Assembly: GCA_024741835.1 (NCBI GenBank)
Contig: JAENRP010000152.1
Location: forward strand, 37,130 to 101,129
Reading direction: 5' to 3'
DNA: 64,000 bases
DNA from: Diplocarpon mali
Taxonomy: Eukaryota; Ascomycota; Leotiomycetes; Helotiales; Drepanopezizaceae
The notes under the pieces were generated by a model, which saw only the letters and a program-made list of their open reading frames with translations, made no database searches and had not been told where the DNA came from. A program made the translations under genes and the position numbers. Within the stretch, counting starts at the first letter, position 1. Every line of letters starts with the position of its first letter. Shown piece after piece: positions 1 to 8,786 of this stretch.

Positions 1-2250
1 GATTTAATCGTTTATAATACTAGTAAGAACTTTGCTTCCGCGGAGTTCCGCCAACTTGCTAAGACGTTCAATTGCGAAATTAAGAAAGTACCTATAAAAG
101 CTTATAATAGTATCGGCAAGGTTGAACAATACTATGCAGCTATTCGCCAAGCTTATAAGATCATCTCTATAGAGCTTCCTAACGCATTCCTAGCTATAAA
201 GCTTCAAATGGCGTTTAAGACAATTAATAACTCTATCGGACCAAATGGCTTGATTCCTATATTACTAGTTTTTAAAGCCTACCTACAATTAACTAACCTT
301 AGTCTACTAGCACCTTTTATAATATAATAAGCTTCTGCTATTCGCAAAGCTATAGATAAATTACGCTTACTCCAAGCTTATAGACAAGTCTCTGACGCGT
401 TAGCTATACGCAATAGCCCTAATACGACTTTGACTCTTAATCTACTATTACAATCAAAAGTATACGTATAAAGACAGAAGGTCGATAGTTGGAGTAGATA
501 GTATAGCCTATATACACTAGTAGCAACTAACGGCAAAGAGTGCTCTATAGAGATCAGAGGCAGAGTTATTAAATTTCGAAGTGTAGTAGTGAAACCATAT
601 AAAGAGGAACTCTTTAATTTGGCTCTATTAGACGAAGAAGCCTTTCTGACTTATAAGGAGAAATTCGATCGCGACCTAGCAGTTAGACTATATAAAGAGC
701 GAGTTATTACAACTCTAAGCGAGCCATTCTAGGCCTTCTAACTTTAAGAAGTGAAAGGTTTAATCACCTAAGGTATTATAAAGTTTGTACAATTCAATTA
801 AAAGCTCTATTCTAAAGTATGCATATTCAATTCTCGATTTATCAATAAGGTTAAAGATAAGATAACAGCTCTATTCGAGAAGTCGCGTCTTATTATTCAA
901 GCATATATAGACTAAGGAAAGGAAGTTATTTTAACCTAATCTCTAATAATCTAAAGAGCTAATCAACGGTTAATTACAGCTTTAGCACCTTCTCTATAAT
1001 CTTAAGGAATTGAACTTTATCTATAAGATATTACATAAGCTTATATATAGTCTATTAAATACTTAAATAGACTAATCTTAGCTAAGCTACCTAAGGAGCT
1101 ATAACACCAGTTCCCTTAAGATATAATCATATATATGCTATATCCATTGTATAGTATCCTAGAAGCAGGTACATTTTAATAGTCAACTTACTATAAATAC
1201 TACAAAGAGCGTCTATACATAGTAACTTCGACTTACGACCTATATCTGCTTATTAGCACTAATAAAGAGGCATTTGGCCTAGTAGGCATACAAACTAACG
1301 ATACCTTTATATTAGCTAATAAGGCGTTTGCTACACTCGAGAATAAGAAGCTTTAAGAAGCCAAGCTTAAAGGTAAGAAGATTAAGCAACTGACTTGCGA
1401 AAACCCTCTCAATTTCAATAGCTATACTTTACGCCTCTATAGAGATAATTCTATAACTCTTATATAAAAAGGGCAAGGCTTAAAGCTATAGTTAGTGTCT
1501 TAGACCGAGCCTAACGCTAAGTATATAGCTTAAAGGACAAGAGGAGCGTATATTACTTCAATCTGCTAGCCTAAAGCTTCTTTCGATACTTCGATCGCTA
1601 CGCAGCATTAATAGCCTAATAAAGAAGACGTTAAAGCTTTAAATAAGCAATTAGTATAGCAGATAGAGAATCAAACGCATAGCTTATAAATGATCCTATT
1701 AGATTTATCATCTGCAAAGCTATTCGTATAGGTTAATAGATCGTTTGCGAATAATAAAGATTTAAATAGCTAGATTGGGTATATTCTAACCTTAGCAAAC
1801 GAAGCTACCTCAATTAAAGGCAACGAATTTGCTATTATAAGCAACCTTATTTATTAGTTATCGATTAAGAGCAAGAGAGTGATAAGAAGCGTTCTAGCTT
1901 CTAAGATCTACGATATAGTAGCAGAAGCAGATATGGCAATTGCGCTTTCTACGACTATTTAGCTAATTACTTAACAGCTTAGTCTTCTAGCTATCCTTCT
2001 TATTATTTATACTAACTTATACTTATTATATAAGTGCCTTATTAAGCTCGGTACTACAAAAGAGAAGCGACTAATGATTAATATCATAGGATTACGCCAA
2101 TTATATAAGAGAAGAGAGCTAGCTAAGATACATTAGATTAATAAGAAAGACAACCTAGCTAATGCTATAATAAAAAGAGCACTGAATAAAGCTCTATAGA
2201 CGTTTATCTATACGAATCAAATGACTATACGATTTAAAGGTTAAGTAGAG
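1..2250 (+). pseudogene. copia-D polyprotein remnant: integrase, RT, RNase H
   Basis: A decayed Pol reading frame. Bases 1-340 give an integrase segment with readable runs such as AEFRQLAKTFNCEIKKVP and YNSIGKVEQYY, followed by a finger of the core containing GPNGLIPILLVF. About 780-1330 gives reverse transcriptase with FEKSRLIIQAY and an LQTNDTFI stretch where most copia elements have YVDD. About 1740-2240 gives RNase H with KRVIRSVLASKIYDIV and a closing DNLANAIIKRALNKAL motif. Stops are frequent and mostly explained by CAG/CAA or TGG codons turned into TAG or TAA. The element cannot make protein. The family assignment is firm; exact domain edges are not. Confidence 0.75.
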
Positions 2251-2600
2251 AGATAAATTAAGAGAGTCTAGAAAAGGGGAAATACAAATGGCAATATAGT
2301 ATACTATTCCTATAGAGCTAAGGGAGTTTTGCTATTTAAAGAAAAGTAGCTAGTATAGGAATAAGTAGCATAGAGTTAATTAAGTGACTAGGGAATCGAT
2401 TAGCATATGGCTTAGCGCGCAGGCTAGCGCATAGGCATATACCTCAAGCCCTCGCTCTTTCTGTATTCTAATGATCAATAAGACAATACAACTATCAGAA
2501 GAATCAATTCAGTGCGCATACTTGTGAAACCAATAGTAATAGTAGTAATTTCTTTTGCTACTATATATTAGTACTGCGCTATAATAAAAAGAGTAAAGGA
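1..2600 (+). mobile_element. copia-D element, 3' half (RIP-decayed Ty1/copia)
   Basis: This is the 3' part of a Ty1/copia-like retrotransposon that enters from the left edge of the window. The plus strand reads through integrase, reverse transcriptase and RNase H in the Ty1/copia order, with many stop codons from C-to-T and G-to-A change. A purine run near 2270-2284 could be the polypurine tract, and TG-led sequence near 2384 could begin the 3' LTR, but there is no second LTR copy in the window to fix the boundary. The same family recurs in reverse orientation at 60895-63888. Confidence 0.75.
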
Positions 2601-2812
2601 CTTATATAATAGTAGATAGTTATTATACTAAGGAAGGAAGACCCTGCGAAAGGAAAACAAATATAAGTGCATATCGCGACTTACGCTAAGCTAACCTTAG
2701 AATGCCATTATTCGCATAATAATATACGACGTATATTACTACGCAATATTATCACTACTTATTAATAAGCTTAAAGGTAAGCTCTTTTAAAGGAAGGAGG
2801 TAGTATAATAAT
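2601..2812 (+). mobile_element. gypsy-F 3' end: polypurine tract and first 9 bp of its LTR
   Basis: A purine-rich run at 2789-2803 (AAAGGAAGGAGGTAG) looks like a polypurine tract and is followed at 2804 by TATAATAAT, the start of a gypsy-F LTR (TG changed to TA). The rest of that LTR resumes at 4632 after the inserted element H. The internal sequence before 2789 is too short and decayed to identify. The boundary with copia-D lies somewhere between about 2530 and 2750. Confidence 0.55.
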
Positions 2813-2944
2813 TATGACGATTCGTCACCTGCTTAGGTAAGCGTGGCCCGTGCGCGCACCACTATTAGGTATATCTGTACGTAGAGGTACTATAGTATAC
2901 TCGCTCTCTAATTGATTATTCTTATACTATACCTGACCGTTATA
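2813..2944 (+). repeat. 5' LTR of element H
   Basis: 132 bp, aligned end to end with 4495-4626. It begins TATGACGATTCGTC (TG changed to TA) and ends GTTATA (GTCACA in the 3' copy). The two copies differ almost only by C/T and G/A changes. Confidence 0.8.
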
Positions 2945-3289
2945 TTATAATCAATTCCCTAGTTGCGTACTATAGTATACGATACGATACGCTACGTTTG
3001 TTTAATATGCTATAATATAATACGCTATGTTTGTTTGTTATATTATGTTACGATATGCCCCTTTACTCCTCTCGACGGTCATTCCTATCAACTTCCGAAT
3101 TACCCTCTTACTAGTAGCTCTGCAAAATAGCTGCTAACAAATTTTACTTCTTTTATACCCTTTGTTTTTATTATATTTATTATAAGTAATATAGCTGCTA
3201 AGCTCCTAGAGCAGCTAGTCAAAATACAGCTCTTCCTCCTTAACTGGCCTGCACCTAGGCCGAAACTAGTACTCTTAGAACCTGAAAAA

Positions 3290-4390
3290 TTCAATAGTAT
3301 ACTAGTTAAGTAGGATACTTAGTTACCTTCGATTAAAGCTAAATTATAAGTCGATAGCAAAGCGATTGATAACTCAATAGCGCAGTTCTATTATATATAT
3401 TTAAACCTCGAATCTACAGCGCAAGCTCTTATACTCCCCTAGCTCGCAGCCGCAGAAGCTTTAAATATATAGAATTATAATTCGATTCTCGACTAATTAT
3501 CGCTAGCCTACCATTCGCCGAATAAGGTATAAGAAGCAGAAGATAAGCTATATAAGTGCAGCTAAGGTAGCGATTCGATTTTTATATATATCGCGCGTTT
3601 TAAGCGTCTTCTTTTCGAAGCTTAGAATCAAAGTCTTACCGACTATACTAAAATCGCAATTTTCAAGTAAGGCTTAAACTCGACGATACAGAATCGACTC
3701 GCTACGCAGCTTAAGCTTCCTACCGATTATACGGAATACCTTTCTGTCGTGCAGAATGGGCGGAGTCTCCACTTATTCTAGAGACCCTCTACGTGACTCT
3801 GCTGAGTCATAGACTCTCCCTTTTCTTTCCGAAGTCTCCTTACCATATATACACTAGATAACAATACAATCAATCATCTTCTCCTACTTCTGCGAGCCTC
3901 CTGAGCGACCCAATGAAGGCCCTCCAGCCGACCGCACCACACTTTCGATTGTATAATAGCTTTCTATGCGCTTTATGCACTTTGGACCGTCTTCGTCTTC
4001 GTCTTCTTCTATACCTTATACAATATACCCCCGGCCTTACTCTCGATCGCACTCTTAGCCTTGCAACAACCCTATAGATATATCATTAGGGCAGGTAGAG
4101 AGTAGTATAGGCGTTTTAACAATCGAGATTAATCATCTTAAGGAAATATTAGTACTGAAACCAGGCGCAAATACAATTATAGAAGATACGCAAGCAAGGC
4201 TTAATATACTCAAAGGCCGAAGGTACGCCTCTCCCTTGCAATAAGAGCAATAGTGCTATTAAGGCAATTGTATAAATTGCGGCGATTATAACCATTAGGC
4301 GAACAAATGCCTATATCGACGCAAGGTTATTAGCTTAAAAGAGCTGCGCAGCTGATATAAAGCTTAGGAATCTGCGTCGTTAGAAGAAGA
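3290..4390 (+). pseudogene. Gag-like pseudogene of element H
   Basis: A broken Gag reading frame split by the solo LTR at 3745-3941. Before the insertion one reads a capsid-like helix segment (GSDSIFIYIARFKRLLFEA, then NSTIQNRLATQLKLPTDYTEYL). After it comes a zinc knuckle near 4267-4310, read as C-I-N-C-G-D-Y-N-H-x-A-N-K-C, which fits CX2CX4HX4C. That combination is typical of retroelement Gag, which packages the RNA. No Pol follows: the frame is succeeded by AT-rich sequence and the polypurine tract. In-frame stops at former Gln and Trp codons show it is dead. Confidence 0.7.
3745..3941 (+). mobile_element. copia-A solo LTR
   Basis: 197 bp, beginning TGTCGTGCAG and ending CACCACA. It has an exact 5-bp target duplication CTTTC (3740-3744 and 3942-3946). 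It matches both 197-bp LTRs of the full copia-A element at 53332-60894 and is the least mutated of the three. It arose by insertion into element H followed by recombination between its two LTRs. Its low RIP load suggests it is recent. Confidence 0.9.
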
Positions 4391-4494
4391 TAAGGATTTT
4401 TGATTTTTAATTTTTGATTTTTAATACGCTTTTATTTCCTTATTATTATTCTTTATAAGCTGGGGATAGCTCGCTTTTTCGAAGGGGGGGGTAG

Positions 4495-4626
4495 TATAAC
4501 GATTCGTCACCCGCTTAAGTAAGCGTAGCCCATGCGCGCACCACCATCAGGTATATCTATACATAAAGGTACTATAGCATACTCGCTCCCTAATTGATTA
4601 TTCTTATACCATACCCGACCGTCACA
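4495..4626 (+). repeat. 3' LTR of element H
   Basis: 132-bp partner of 2813-2944. It starts TATAACGATTCGTC and ends GTCACA, and is followed by the target duplication ATAAT. Confidence 0.8.
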
Positions 4627-4631
4627 ATAAT

Positions 4632-4928
4632 AGTACCCTAATGTTTGCAAATACCTTAAAGTATAGCGTTTTCAAGTTTCGCAATCTCGATTAAGGCAAG
4701 GTTACCTCGAATCGACCCCGAAGGTGTAAAAGGAAATTCTTATATAATATTATATAAATAGGCAAAGAGCTTCTAGCTACTTATATATATAAGGAAGAAG
4801 GGCTCTCTATTAAGGAGGGTTCTCCAACTTCTTCGTTTCTTTCGTATTAGACCTATAGAATACGCCTTTTATACCACTTTCTTGCTACCATACTTGATCC
4901 CGCACTTCGGCGGTTCTATGTCGTTACA
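4632..4928 (+). mobile_element. gypsy-F LTR, right portion (interrupted by element H)
   Basis: With 2804-2812 this makes a 306-bp LTR, against 307 bp in the intact copy at 23957-24263. It ends CTATGTCGTTACA at 4928. Shared internal landmarks include a GCGTTTT block, the RIP-spared CGAATCGACCCCGAAGG stretch and a AAGGAAGAAGGGCTCTC block. Confidence 0.75.
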
Positions 4929-5038
4929 CCTCAGGCATAAGACACAATATATATATATATATATATTAATTTCTAGAGTATGTGTTCCCAAGAGAATATA
5001 ACCTTGGTATATACTACCAACCACCTCCCTTATTCTTC
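4929..5038. repeat. Short AT microsatellite at the edge of the GC-rich island
   Basis: About 110 bp between the gypsy-F LTR and the GC-rich gene island. It holds an (AT)n run at about 4946-4968. No gene is seen. Confidence 0.6.
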
Positions 5039-5462
5039 CTACTCTTTTCGGCAGGTTTGCCCTTCCGGCGACGGCGGCCGTGCGGGCTCTCGGGACACCG
5101 GGAGATGCCGTGTGGTGCCCTCGCCCGTGGTATTGAAGCAGACGACGGTGAGGTGCTCACGCGCATCGGTTCGGCTGGTATGGTCGGTCTCCCTGCGCCC
5201 TTGCGTGAGCCGGTGTAGTTTTCCTATATGTGCCCGCCACGGTGAAGATTGGGGCGCACCTGGAACAGACCTCGGTAGTATCTTGAGGGAGTTGCTCCTG
5301 CCAAGCCGCGACGGATCTGCTCAAAAGAGTCCCGACTTCTGCGACGGCGGAATCCGGACGGGTCCAGTGGGTGGTCGTCGTCGCGACCGAGAGCGTGATG
5401 CGGGATCCATCCTTGATCGCGGTCCCGGTGATCTTCTTCTTGATGACTTGGTTAAACGACAT
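5039..5462 (-). CDS. Predicted small hypothetical protein (two exons, 118 aa)
   Basis: I do not recognise this protein. On the minus strand an ATG at 5462 opens a frame to 5260 (exon 1). A 67-bp GT-AG intron at 5259-5193 follows, with a GCTCACG branch-like site and a GCGCAG acceptor, and exon 2 runs 5192-5039 to a TAG. The spliced length is 357 bp (118 codons plus stop), and the splice is phase 2 on both sides. The N-terminus reads MSFNQVIKKKITGTAIKDGS, with a beta-like SRITLSVATTTTHW segment and a later EHLTVVCFNTTGEGTTRHLP. Base composition is coding-like and un-RIPed. The frame is open upstream of 5462, but that part is Arg/Ser-rich and unconvincing, so I start at this Met. It faces away from the kinase gene, with about 0.94 kb between them. 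The intron choice is my inference; the unspliced frame ends at 5157. Confidence 0.4.
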
Positions 5463-6114
5463 GGTCTGGCAGCAGTAAGGGGGATCCGGGGACGTGCTCG
5501 CCCCGAATCGCTCGTATCGGAGGAAGTATGATTCGGATACGGGTCGGTCGCGAGATAGGAGGAGGCTCGTGGATATATATCTTCCTACCCATGCCCCCGG
5601 GGGGGATCGTCGACGAGACGTATCGCGACGGCGCGTGCGGCTGGCTTTCTCTATTTCAGAGAATCGCCGTGCCAATCAGCGCAGGAAATCCTATCGACAT
5701 CCAGAGGTGCCGCGCGGCAGCACGTCGCCGCGGTGATTTGGGTTTGCGGCATCCCTCCTCCCTGAGCCGGCCTTCGCGCGCGCCTAATGGATCAGGAGGA
5801 CGGGCGGGCGTGCGGGCGTGCGTGCGTGCCTATCGATGGAGAAGCCATACCGCATCTGCCTACCTTGAGAGAGCACGCCGCGACGGTGAGGATAATAGTC
5901 CACGAGATCAGTGCATCTGGTCCGCGGGGGGAAGTTGGTGCTTCATTCGTCGGCCGGCGGAGAGCAGAAGAGCCCTCGCCAAGGGCTGGTCGCAAAGTTG
6001 GCGCGAGGGGCCGGCGGACATGGCTATGGCCGAGTCGAAGTAGCGAGGAGGGGATATCTCTCCTCGGCATCACGCGAGGCGAGACGTCCATCGCGAGGAA
6101 GACGCTCAACCTCA

Positions 6115-6122
6115 TATATAAA
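6115..6122 (+). promoter_or_regulatory. TATA-like box upstream of the kinase gene
   Basis: TATATAAA about 277 bp before the predicted kinase ATG, with CCAAT close behind at 6129-6133. The distance is long for a fungal TATA-to-ATG interval, so a long 5' UTR or another start site is possible. Confidence 0.35.
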
Positions 6123-6177
6123 CACCGACCAATGTGACGTTTGTTTACTTGCGATGGAGATTCGCGACGGCTTTGGT

Positions 6178-6183
6178 CACGTG
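6178..6183 (+). promoter_or_regulatory. CACGTG E-box-like site 1
   Basis: CACGTG within GGTCACGTGCTG, the core bound by bHLH factors. Only motif evidence supports it. A second site lies 61 bp downstream. Confidence 0.3.
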
Positions 6184-6238
6184 CTGAGCCGGTCACGGGA
6201 GGTATGACGTACATCACGAGTGTGGCCAGCGGCCGCGT

Positions 6239-6244
6239 CACGTG
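6239..6244 (+). promoter_or_regulatory. CACGTG E-box-like site 2
   Basis: CACGTG within GCGTCACGTGTTGACC, 155 bp before the kinase start codon. The same TCACGTG core is repeated in the LTRs of the gypsy-E elements in this window. Confidence 0.3.
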
Positions 6245-6398
6245 TTGACCGACACATGAAGGCGCCCTGAGCTTTCCTCTCCCTAACGTCTTCCTTTCTC
6301 GACGTCGCGTCCCCGACACGACTATCCCATACTGACCTACGATTTACACATACCATACGTCTTCTTTCGCGTCCTTACTGGGGCCCTAGCAGTGATAC

Positions 6399-7570
6399 AT
6401 GTCTTCGCTCTTTCGACCAGGCCAAGTTCTTCGCGGCCGATGGGGACGATATACCATCACTCAAGAAATCCACCAGACGGTCTGGTTCGCTAGGTAGGTT
6501 TCACGCGGTGCAGACGAGGGGAGAAACTCACGGCGGGCCCCGCATTAGGAATCTTGCCGGCGAGACGGTGGTCATTAAGAGCGTCCGCGGGCATCCGCGC
6601 GTGGAGAATGAGCGAGATATCCTCAAACGCTTCCAGGCGCGGACGCCTTACTTACGGCCACTGATCGACGAGATCACGGAGCCGCCGGATCCGCCCACGA
6701 TCGTGCTGCAGTATCTCGAGGATCATCTCCTGAACGCGTCGCGGAAGAAGACACTCAACCGTCGCGAGTTGAAGTACGTCTCCCGACGCGTCCTGGAAGC
6801 GTTGAAGGTCCTCCATCAAGAAGGCTTTGTCCACACAGGTACGAGTCTCTTCCTCGCGCTCTCGCCGGGAGTCCTGGGCGCGCTAAGGGTCCAGATGTGA
6901 AGCCGGATAATATCCTGGTCAACTATCGAGAGGGGGAGATCCGCTTCTCGGACGTTCAGCTGAGTGATCTCGGGGGCACGTCGCCGGCCGATGGCCCGGC
7001 CGCCCGCGCCGGGACGCCTATTGGGGCGCCGATATGGACGAGTCCCGAAGTCCTCATGGAGACGCCCTGGAATTCCGCGACCGATATCTGGTCCTTTGGG
7101 GCGGTGGTTCGTATTGCATCCTCTCTCGCAGACGGAGATCACGCGTGCTCATCTCCTCGCAGCTCATCAGTCTCATCTACGGCGGCAACTTCAACCTCTT
7201 CCGCCCGCGGCACGTCGCCTGTGGCCATGAAGAGTACGGACTCGAAGTCCTGAAGCAGCAGTTCCGCTATTTCGGTCCCTTCCCGGCCAAGTACGAAGAG
7301 ATCGCACGGCCCCCGACGATCGCGGCTATCCTGTACCTGATGGATACAATCCCCCCCGCGCACACCACCCCCTTTCACCGCACCACGGCTACCGAGGTCG
7401 GCCTGGCGGACAAAGAATTCCTCGGGAAGATTATGCAGCTGGATTGGAGGGACCGGCCGACCGCGGCCGTGCTGCTGGAGGACGAGTGGTTCACGGACGA
7501 CGGGAGGGTCCACCAAGCAGGACCATATACATCTCCCTGCTCCAAGTCTCGGGTTTCACCGTCGCACTAG
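6399..7570 (+). CDS. Eukaryotic-type protein kinase domain protein (four exons, 334 aa)
   Basis: Exons 6399-6493, 6549-6838, 6895-7106 and 7163-7570 join to 1005 bp, 334 codons plus TAG, with no internal stop. The introns (55, 56, 56 bp) are all GT-AG, and each restores the frame exactly at a conserved kinase motif. The protein starts MSSLFRPGQVLRGRWGRYTI. The glycine loop is the unusual GRWGRY (residues 12-17). Lys42 in VVIK is the ATP-binding lysine and Glu51 or Glu53 is the likely partner. The catalytic loop reads HTDVKPDN (127-134) instead of HRD but keeps Asp129, Lys131 and Asn134. DLG at 153-155 replaces DFG. SPE (178-180) stands for APE, followed by DIWSFG (192-197) and DWRDRPTA with Arg297. 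All residues needed for phosphotransfer are present, so it is probably active. The substrate is unknown. The last 25 residues (after EWFTDD) are Ser/Pro-rich and may be an altered C-terminus. No signal peptide or membrane span is seen, so it is probably cytoplasmic or nuclear. Confidence 0.85.
6494..6548 (+). other. Kinase intron 1 (55 bp)
   Basis: Donor GTAGGT, acceptor CATTAG. It splits an Arg codon (AG|G). Joining the exons gives WFAR-NLAGETVVIK across the glycine-loop to lysine segment. The unspliced frame would lack a good ATG. Confidence 0.8.
6839..6894 (+). other. Kinase intron 2 (56 bp)
   Basis: Donor GTACGA, CTAAG branch-like element near 6883, acceptor TCCAG. It splits the catalytic Asp codon (G|AT), so splicing is needed to create HTDVKPDN. 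Confidence 0.85.
7107..7162 (+). other. Kinase intron 3 (56 bp)
   Basis: Donor GTTCGT (weak), acceptor CTCGCAG, phase 0. Removal joins DIWSFGAV to LISLIYGGNF. The region between does not read as kinase in any frame. Confidence 0.75.
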
Positions 7571-8271
7571 CGACGGGGTTCGGGCATGCCGCCCTTCCTG
7601 AGACGGACAGACGAAGACTATGACGGCGAACGTGCCGCATGGAGACGGACCGCGAGCAGGGCGGGCAGGCCGATCCCTGGGCCATCTTGGCAGAGGAAAG
7701 GCGGGGACGAAGCCGTCATATAGGGCCATACTCCGATTACCTACTTACGAAAGGAAGGATGCAGCGTCGTTCTCTTGAGTCAGAGACGTATGAAGGGCAA
7801 GAAGATCCTTAGTGGAGCATATACATGCTGCTTTATACCAGATAGCTGCCTTGTAAGTAGTATATAAACCTTTTGTATAAACATATGATTATCCATATAT
7901 AGTAAAAAGGCTGATTATCATATATTTAGCAATGTTATATTTATATATAGTTTATAATAAAGAAATAGAGGGGGAATTTATTAAGAGGAGGGTCTTCAAA
8001 GGAACTAAAATAAAAGAGGAAGTACTCTAAATAGGTAGGCCTTAATATAGGTTTTATACTAGAATAAAATTTTCATATAAGAAAAGAATAGTATAAGATA
8101 GTCAACTTATATATTTATTTAAAATTACTTACTCTTTTATATAAGAATAAGATAGCACCTTTATATAATTAAATCCCTTTCCTTTTATACTCCTTTGACC
8201 CTATATCTATTATATTTAATAAGGCCTTTAGTTTGCTAAATGCTTTAAGGTTTATATAAAACATCTTTAGC
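7571..8271. other. Gene-island tail then AT-rich sequence, no gene seen
   Basis: The GC-rich tail continues to about 7745; another frame over the kinase stop reads about 20 further codons but I see no splice that would use them. From about 7745 the base composition drops sharply to AT-rich sequence with RIP-like TA content. No motif, LTR pair or open frame could be assigned in 7745-8271. Confidence 0.5.
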
Positions 8272-8303
8272 TATTATGCAGAATGGGTAGAGTCCCTACT
8301 TAT
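8272..8303 (+). mobile_element. copia-A LTR scrap (first 32 bp)
   Basis: It matches the first 32 bases of the copia-A LTR after transitions (TGTCGTGCAG read as TATTATGCAG). It is cut off by the gypsy-F LTR at 8304. The remaining LTR does not resume on the other side at 15738, so this junction is not a simple insertion. Confidence 0.6.
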
Positions 8304-8534
8304 TGTAACAGCTGCACCCCCAACTGGTGCAATTATCTAGGAGTACGGCGTTTTAAGGTTTTACAATCTTGATTTGATATAAGGTTATTTCGAATCGATT
8401 TTAAAAGTGCAAAAGGATATTTTTATATAATATTATATAAATAGGCAAAGAGCCTTAAGCTACTTATATATATTAGGGAGAAGGGCTCTCCTATAGGAAG
8501 GGTTCTTTAACTTCTTTATTTCTTTTATATTAGA
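8304..8534 (+). mobile_element. gypsy-F solo LTR, left part
   Basis: It starts TGTAACAGCTGCACC. With 15662-15737 it totals 307 bp, exactly the length of the intact copy at 23957-24263. It is interrupted by gypsy-E copy 1 at TTAGA. No clear target duplication flanks the LTR itself (CTTAT on the left, TTAAA on the right). Confidence 0.8.
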
Positions 8535-8786
8535 TATTACGGCCGCATCACGTGCACGGTTATATCACGTATCGGTCAGGTGCACAAAGTCAGGTGCACG
8601 CTAAGGTAGCAAGGTGGCTGGATCACGTGCACGCTAGTGAAGCACCTGTACTTATTCTAGAGGAGCTCTACTAAAGGCTCTCTCTCCTTTATCTTTTCTT
8701 CTTAATTACATAGTATACCTCTTAAGGTAATATAGTTAGCGTTATTCAATTCTCGCCTTCTATACGCTTAAGAGCAAGTTGTAATA
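8535..8786 (+). repeat. 5' LTR of gypsy-E copy 1
   Basis: 252 bp. It begins TATTACGGCC (TGTTACGGCC before RIP) and ends GTTGTAATA. The U3 half carries repeated TCACGTGCAC and CAGGTGCAC motifs, probably promoter sites. The segment GGTGGCTGGATCACGTGCAC is spared from mutation. Confidence 0.85.

Larger units (their letters stand above)
2813..4626 (+). mobile_element. Element H: gag-only LTR retrotransposon, complete
   Basis: A small LTR element of 1814 bp. Its 132-bp direct LTRs lie at 2813-2944 and 4495-4626, and a perfect 5-bp target duplication ATAAT flanks it (2808-2812 and 4627-4631). A purine tract (GAAGGGGGGGGTAG) ends at 4494, directly before the 3' LTR. Between the LTRs the only recognisable coding matter is a Gag-like region ending in a zinc knuckle. 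Protease, reverse transcriptase and integrase are absent and there is no room for them. It is therefore a non-autonomous element that presumably relied on a partner gypsy element. It is inserted in a gypsy-F LTR and contains a copia-A solo LTR. Confidence 0.8.
5463..6398. promoter_or_regulatory. GC-rich intergenic region between divergent genes
   Basis: About 0.94 kb of GC-rich, un-RIPed DNA between the minus-strand small gene and the plus-strand kinase gene. Open frames exist on both strands but overlap each other, are Arg/Pro/Ser-rich and look like composition artefacts. A GC microsatellite-like run lies near 5800-5830. The kinase-proximal half holds a TATATAAA box, a CCAAT at 6129-6133 and two CACGTG sites. 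It probably serves as a shared promoter region. Confidence 0.45.

Noticed and set aside
3870..4052. Arg-rich minus-strand frame of 60 codons
   Set aside because: It spans the end of the copia-A solo LTR and a GTCTTC-type repeat in element H. It is a composition artefact.
5528..6319. Overlapping frames on both strands between the small gene and the kinase
   Set aside because: Several frames are open at once because the DNA is GC-rich. The products are Arg/Pro/Ser-rich, overlap each other and the promoter motifs, and show no recognisable domain.
7571..7745. Extra kinase C-terminal exon after the stop
   Set aside because: Another frame stays open over the stop for about 20 codons, but no convincing donor and acceptor joins it to exon 4.
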